Made by a program: the position numbers and the translations under genes. Shown here piece after piece: positions 60,711 to 64,000 of a stretch of DNA of 64,000 nucleotides. The DNA lies in contig CANRKK010000006.1 of assembly GCA_947631195.1 (NCBI GenBank), forward strand, positions 1-64,000. The letters are read 5' to 3'. The notes below the pieces were generated by a model that had not been told where the DNA came from, searched no databases, and was given only the letters and a program-made list of their open reading frames with translations. The stretch is from an uncultured Clostridia bacterium (GTDB lineage Bacteria; Bacillota; Clostridia; Christensenellales; Borkfalkiaceae). Each line of letters begins with the position of its first letter. Positions within the stretch are counted from its first letter, which is position 1.

Positions 60711-60742
60711 AAGTTTACATTGCAACATTGAGATAGAAAAAA

Positions 60743-60757
60743 CCGCACATTTTGCGG
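60743..60757 (+). promoter_or_regulatory. Leader hairpin before rplM
   Basis: CCGCA-cattt-TGCGG lies about 12 bases upstream of the Shine-Dalgarno site in a leader of roughly 60 bases. An L13-type autoregulatory leader is known in Firmicutes; whether this is one needs a covariance-model search. Confidence 0.4.
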
Positions 60758-60776
60758 CAATTTCAAGGAGTGGAAA

Positions 60777-61208
60777 ATGAAAACCTACATGGCAAAGGCG
60801 GAGGCAGTTGAAAGAAAGTGGTACGTCGTCGACGCAAACGGCGTTCCTCTCGGCAGACTTGCTTCTAAGGTGGCTGCCATACTTCGCGGCAAAAACAAGC
60901 CTACGTTCACGCCCAACGTGGACACGGGCGACTATGTGATTGTCGTCAACAGCGATAAGGTAGTTCTTACCGGCAAAAAGCTCACCGATAAATACTATAG
61001 ATATCACACCGGCTACATCGGCGGCCTTAAAGAAATAGCTTATAAAAAGATGATTGCCGAAAAGAGCGACCTTGCCGTGTACGAAGCGGTAAAGGGCATG
61101 CTTCCCAAAAATTCGCTCGGCAGAGATATGATAACAAAGTTGAAAGTTTACAAGGGCGCGGAGCATCCTCATGCGGCGCAAAAGCCCGAGGAACTCAAAT
61201 TATTTTAA
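60777..61208 (+). CDS. rplM: 50S ribosomal protein L13
   Basis: The 143-residue product carries the L13 signatures [41 protein letters not shown] and MLPKNSLGR. aaggagtgg precedes the ATG. Co-transcribed with rpsI, the universal pair. Confidence 0.99.
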   Translation: MKTYMAKAEAVERKWYVVDANGVPLGRLASKVAAILRGKNKPTFTPNVDTGDYVIVVNSDKVVLTGKKLTDKYYRYHTGYIGGLKEIAYKKMIAEKSDLAVYEAVKGMLPKNSLGRDMITKLKVYKGAEHPHAAQKPEELKLF

Positions 61209-61228
61209 GGGGAGAGGTATAGTTTTAT

Positions 61229-61642
61229 ATGGCTAAAACTAATTTAAAGAAAAAACTGCAATTCTGGGGGACGGGCAGAAGAAAAAAGGCAATCGCCCGC
61301 GTTCGCCTTATCCCCGCAGGAACGGGAGTTATTCAGATAAACGACAGGGCTTTTGAGGACTATTTCCCTCAGTCCGTTTTGCAATACGTAGTAAAACAAC
61401 CTCTCGTCCTTTTGGGCGTAGAATCCAAGTACGACGTTTTGGTAAACGTCTACGGCGGCGGCTACACGGGTCAGGCAGGCGCTATCCGCTTGGGAATAGC
61501 AAGGGCGCTTTTGCAGGCGGAAGAAGGTTCCCGCCCCGCGCTCAAAAAGGAAGGTTTCTTAACCCGCGATCCCCGCGTAAAGGAGAGGAAGAAGTACGGC
61601 TTGAAGAAGGCTCGCCGCGCTCCCCAGTTCAGCAAACGTTAA
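61229..61642 (+). CDS. rpsI: 30S ribosomal protein S9
   Basis: The 137-residue product has [34 protein letters not shown] and the basic tail ending APQFSKR, which reaches the P-site tRNA in other bacteria. Confidence 0.99.
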   Translation: MAKTNLKKKLQFWGTGRRKKAIARVRLIPAGTGVIQINDRAFEDYFPQSVLQYVVKQPLVLLGVESKYDVLVNVYGGGYTGQAGAIRLGIARALLQAEEGSRPALKKEGFLTRDPRVKERKKYGLKKARRAPQFSKR

Positions 61643-61652
61643 ACAGAGAATC

Positions 61653-61683
61653 AAAAAGCACCTGCGGCGGCAGGTGCTTTTTT
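61653..61683 (+). terminator. Terminator of rplM-rpsI
   Basis: AAAAAGCACCTGC-ggcg-GCAGGTGCTTTTT with a T run, 10 bases after rpsI. Confidence 0.92.
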
Positions 61684-61698
61684 CTGTTTAACGTTTGC

Positions 61699-61960
61699 CA
61701 GCTACCGCCAACGGGTGATAAACTTCGCTTGGCTGTGTTTGGGTTGAAAGTTTTAGGCGAGCTAAAACTTTCAACCCAAAGCGTCGGGCAAAGCCCTCGC
61801 GTGCGTTTGCGCACTCCTCGGTTGCGTACGTCTATGTACACTCCTGTCGCAAAATCCGCAGGCGCCTCGTTCTGCTCGTATCTGCGCGCTTGCCAACTTC
61901 GTAAGAGCAATTTTCTGCTCGTATCTGCGCGCTTGCCAACTTCGTAAATGCAGCTCCCGC
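61699..61960. repeat. Structured repeat, family D, copy 8, expanded
   Basis: It starts like copies 1, 5 and 6 (ccaacgggtgataaacttcg), but gagctaaaactttcaaccca inside is preceded by its inverse (gggttgaaagttttaggcgag), a 20-bp inverted repeat unique to this copy. The end (gctcgtatctgcgcgcttgc, then caacttcgtaa) occurs twice in tandem, period about 40. Confidence 0.65.
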
Positions 61961-62020
61961 AAACCGTGCCCTCTTCCGTGCAACGGGGGAGGGTGCCCTG
62001 AAAGGGCGGGTGGGAGCAAC
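61961..62020. repeat. Dispersed repeat, family B, copy 5
   Basis: Inner hairpin GCCCT-gaa-AGGGC (61995-62007), as in copy 3. Confidence 0.75.
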
Positions 62021-62027
62021 CACCTTT

Positions 62028-62090
62028 TCTGTCATTCTAAGTCGGGCGCAGCCCGACGAAGAATCTGTCGCGCAGCGACCTTTAAAATAA
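62028..62090. repeat. Dispersed repeat, family C, copy 3
   Basis: Same orientation as copy 2; hairpin GTCGGGC-gca-GCCCGAC, then gaagaatctgtcgcgcagcg. Confidence 0.75.
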
Positions 62091-62158
62091 TATCAACACA
62101 AAACAAATTTTTACCCCAACCTGCAACAAAAAACTTATGTCCTGCGTTGCGCGTGCGG

Positions 62159-62187
62159 TTGCAAAATTTTTGCACATATGATAATAT
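62159..62187 (+). promoter_or_regulatory. Promoter of the 167-residue membrane protein gene
   Basis: TTGCAA and TAATAT with a 17-base spacer. A leader hairpin CCCGCA-aaag-TGCGGG (about 62195-62210) lies just before the strong aaaggagg site. Confidence 0.65.
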
Positions 62188-62234
62188 ATACCTGCCCGCA
62201 AAAGTGCGGGACTAATAAAAGGAGGATATAAAAA

Positions 62235-62738
62235 ATGAAAAAGTATTTAACACTCGGCAACATTCTCGTGTGCTGCGCGGCAGTGCTGGGCGTCATATCG
62301 TTTCTGATGATGTTTGCCCCCGCAATCTGCATCAAGGACACAGATACCGTTTTCACCGGTGCGCAGGTTACTTTCGGACATTCTGAAACGGTAAAGGCAT
62401 TACACGAAACATATGAAGTATTCAAGTTTTCGTTTATGAACTTTGTTACCTATCTTCTCACGCTCGTCGGAATAGTTTTTGCGGTGCTTTCCCTGTTCTT
62501 CAAGTGCAAGTACATAGCACCCGTCGCTGCGGTTTGTTTCCTCATCTCGGGAATCTTCTATTTCCTTGCGGTGCCCTACAGCATTGTAGCCGACGATTTT
62601 ACAAAGGTATATGCTTTTATAACTTTGGGAAATAACGTAAAGGAAGTTTTAACCCTTGCCGCAGGCGCGATAGTTTCGGGAATTTTCTCCATACTTTCCG
62701 CGGCTCTGTGCGTAGTACCCGTATTCGTCAAAAAGTAA
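62235..62738 (+). CDS. Small four-helix membrane protein
   Basis: I do not recognise this 167-residue protein. Four membrane helices are likely (about 8-30, 65-88, 94-115 and 135-163), with a short outside loop (CIKDTDTVFTGAQVTFGHSETVKALHET) after the first. The basic C-terminus ends FVKK. A strong binding site, its own promoter and a terminator make expression likely. The base use looks less GC-rich than its neighbours. Confidence 0.75.
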   Translation: MKKYLTLGNILVCCAAVLGVISFLMMFAPAICIKDTDTVFTGAQVTFGHSETVKALHETYEVFKFSFMNFVTYLLTLVGIVFAVLSLFFKCKYIAPVAAVCFLISGIFYFLAVPYSIVADDFTKVYAFITLGNNVKEVLTLAAGAIVSGIFSILSAALCVVPVFVKK

Positions 62739-62755
62739 ACATAAAAAGCCAAAAG

Positions 62756-62784
62756 CGGTCTGCCAAACGCGGCAGACTGTTTTT
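62756..62784 (+). terminator. Terminator of the 167-residue membrane protein gene
   Basis: CGGTCTGCC-aaacgc-GGCAGACTG followed by TTTTT. Confidence 0.9.
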
Positions 62785-62819
62785 GTGCGCCCGAAAATTA
62801 TAAAATTTTAAAATTGATA

Positions 62820-62848
62820 TTGCTTTTTAAAGCCCGTTGTGCTAAAAT
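62820..62848 (+). promoter_or_regulatory. Promoter of pfp
   Basis: TTGCTT and TAAAAT with a 17-base spacer, 58 bases before the ATG. Confidence 0.6.
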
Positions 62849-62906
62849 ATTATAGCTAAAACTTTAGCGCCAAATTCAATTGTAAAAATTTTAGGGGGAA
62901 ATCTCA

Positions 62907-64000
62907 ATGAAAAATGTAATTGTCGGACAGTCCGGCGGTCCCACAGCCGTAATAAACTCCAGCCTTTTGGGCGTATTCAAAACGGCAAAGGACAGGGGGG
63001 CGGACATTGTCTACGGAATGGTTCACGGCATCAAGGGCCTTTTGGACAGGGATATAGTCGATCTTTCCCAGCGTTTTAAAAACGACCTCGACAACGACCT
63101 TTTAAAGAGGACGCCTTCGTCTTTTTTGGGTTCCTGCCGCTACAAGCTGCCCGATATCGAGGGCAACGAAGCAACCTACGAAAAAATCTTTGCTATTCTG
63201 AACGAGCTTGAAATTTACGCCTTTTTCTATATCGGCGGCAACGACTCGATGGACACCATCAAAAAGCTCACCGACTACGGCCAGAAGATTAAAAGCCCCA
63301 TTCACTTTATGGGCGTTCCCAAAACAATAGATAACGACCTTGCCATCACCGACCACACGCCCGGCTACGGCAGCGCGGCAAAATACATAGCTTCCACCAC
63401 AAAGGAGATAATCCGCGACGGTCTGGTTTACGACTATCCCGTCGTGTCCGTAATAGAGGTAATGGGCCGCAACGCAGGCTGGCTCACCGCCGCAACCGCG
63501 CTCGCAAAGGGCGAGGACTGCGAGGGCGTGGACGCCATCTACCTGCCCGAAGTAGTGTTCGACGTGGATAAATTCCTCGAACACGTAGGCCAGCTCCTCA
63601 AAGAAGACCGCTCCGTCGTCATAGCCGTTTCCGAGGGCGTAAAGGTTGCCGACGGCAGATACGTTTGCGAACTTGCCGACCACGTAGACTACGTCGACGC
63701 ATTCGGCCACAAACAGCTCGCCGGCACCGCCCGCTATCTTGCAGGCGAAGTTGCCAAAAAGTACGGCGTAAAAACGCGCGCCATCGAGCTTTCCTCCCTG
63801 CAGCGTTGCGCCTCGCACATCCAGTCCCGCGTGGACGTAACCGAAGCCTACAACGTAGGCGGCGCGGCGGTCAAGGCCGCGTTCGAGGGCATGAACGGGC
63901 AGGTCATCACCTTAAAGAGAATTTCCGACGACCCCTACATGTGCATAACCGAGGCGGCCGACGTGCACTTTATCGCCAACGTCGAAAAGAAAGTGCCCCG
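62907..64000 (+). CDS. pfp: Phosphofructokinase, pyrophosphate-dependent type (3' end beyond the window)
   Basis: It converts fructose 6-phosphate to fructose 1,6-bisphosphate. The first 364 codons are present and the frame is open to the end of the window; family members have about 400-410 residues. GGNDSMD (Asp113 at the position that is Gly in ATP enzymes) and PKTIDND (Lys where ATP enzymes have Gly) both mark pyrophosphate as phosphoryl donor. GQSGGPTAVIN opens the protein. aggggga precedes the ATG. PpdK at the other end of the window can supply or use the pyrophosphate. Confidence 0.93.
   Translation, partial: MKNVIVGQSGGPTAVINSSLLGVFKTAKDRGADIVYGMVHGIKGLLDRDIVDLSQRFKNDLDNDLLKRTPSSFLGSCRYKLPDIEGNEATYEKIFAILNELEIYAFFYIGGNDSMDTIKKLTDYGQKIKSPIHFMGVPKTIDNDLAITDHTPGYGSAAKYIASTTKEIIRDGLVYDYPVVSVIEVMGRNAGWLTAATALAKGEDCEGVDAIYLPEVVFDVDKFLEHVGQLLKEDRSVVIAVSEGVKVADGRYVCELADHVDYVDAFGHKQLAGTARYLAGEVAKKYGVKTRAIELSSLQRCASHIQSRVDVTEAYNVGGAAVKAAFEGMNGQVITLKRISDDPYMCITEAADVHFIANVEKKVP

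Larger units (their letters stand above)
61684..62158. other. Intergenic repeats after rpsI
   Basis: No gene is supported. It contains a long family D copy with a duplicated tail, a family B copy, a family C copy, and about 70 bases of AT-rich sequence with nothing recognised. Confidence 0.7.

Overview
The window is a stretch of a low-complexity, GC-rich chromosome from an anaerobic, probably spore-capable member of the Firmicutes (Clostridia). This rests on the gene set: a complete Rnf complex in the clostridial order C-D-G-E-A-B, pyruvate phosphate dikinase together with a pyrophosphate-type phosphofructokinase, YlbJ and PdaB-like sporulation proteins, RqcH, and clear Shine-Dalgarno and TTGACA/TATAAT-type promoters. 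A Christensenellales-like gut lineage would fit, but I cannot show that from sequence alone. I saw no rRNA or tRNA gene, CRISPR array, transposase or phage module; the only RNA gene is tmRNA.

Layout. 0.2-2.9 kb: ppdK. 3.5-5.2 kb: an XRE regulator and a Wzz-like membrane protein. 5.3-9.8 kb: an operon from alr through rsmD and coaD to aroF and pheA. 9.8-14.6 kb: ylbJ (minus), then patatin, rarA, a polysaccharide deacetylase and an SSB-like protein. 15.6-19.6 kb: MATE transporter, lgt, apbE and a NusG-II protein. 19.6-26.8 kb (minus): Gx transporter, rnfCDGEAB and a secreted membrane protein. 27-32.5 kb: an M18 aminopeptidase, a membrane-anchored extracellular protein, and rqcH with three small membrane genes. 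32.6-39.3 kb: tig, clpP, clpX, lon, engB. 39.7-43.6 kb (minus): pfkB-sfp-mtnN-ung-apgM, tightly overlapping. 43.75-44.14 kb: tmRNA. 44.6-55 kb: mixed genes including LOG, LMW-PTP, DegV, gltX and a large fused ABC exporter. 55.7-64 kb: a DeoR regulator, cysE-cysS, a compact alaS, rplM-rpsI, a small membrane protein and pfp, which runs off the end.

How it fits together. Energy: ApbE would flavinylate RnfG and RnfD, and PpdK plus Pfp point to glycolysis that uses pyrophosphate. Protein quality control is dense: trigger factor, ClpP, ClpX, Lon, RqcH and tmRNA lie within 14 kb, and the alanyl-tRNA synthetase needed by both tmRNA and RqcH is 15 kb further on. All three alanine-dependent parts are unusual: the tmRNA tag is long and ends CACAA, RqcH has Glu where the essential Asp is expected, and AlaRS lacks two domains.

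Nearly every long intergenic gap is filled with short dispersed repeats of at least seven families. Several form hairpins whose two arms change together between copies, so the fold rather than the sequence is kept. This is the strongest unexplained signal in the window, followed by the compact AlaRS, the tmRNA locus with its 98-bp tandem repeat, and a set of apparently leaderless genes.
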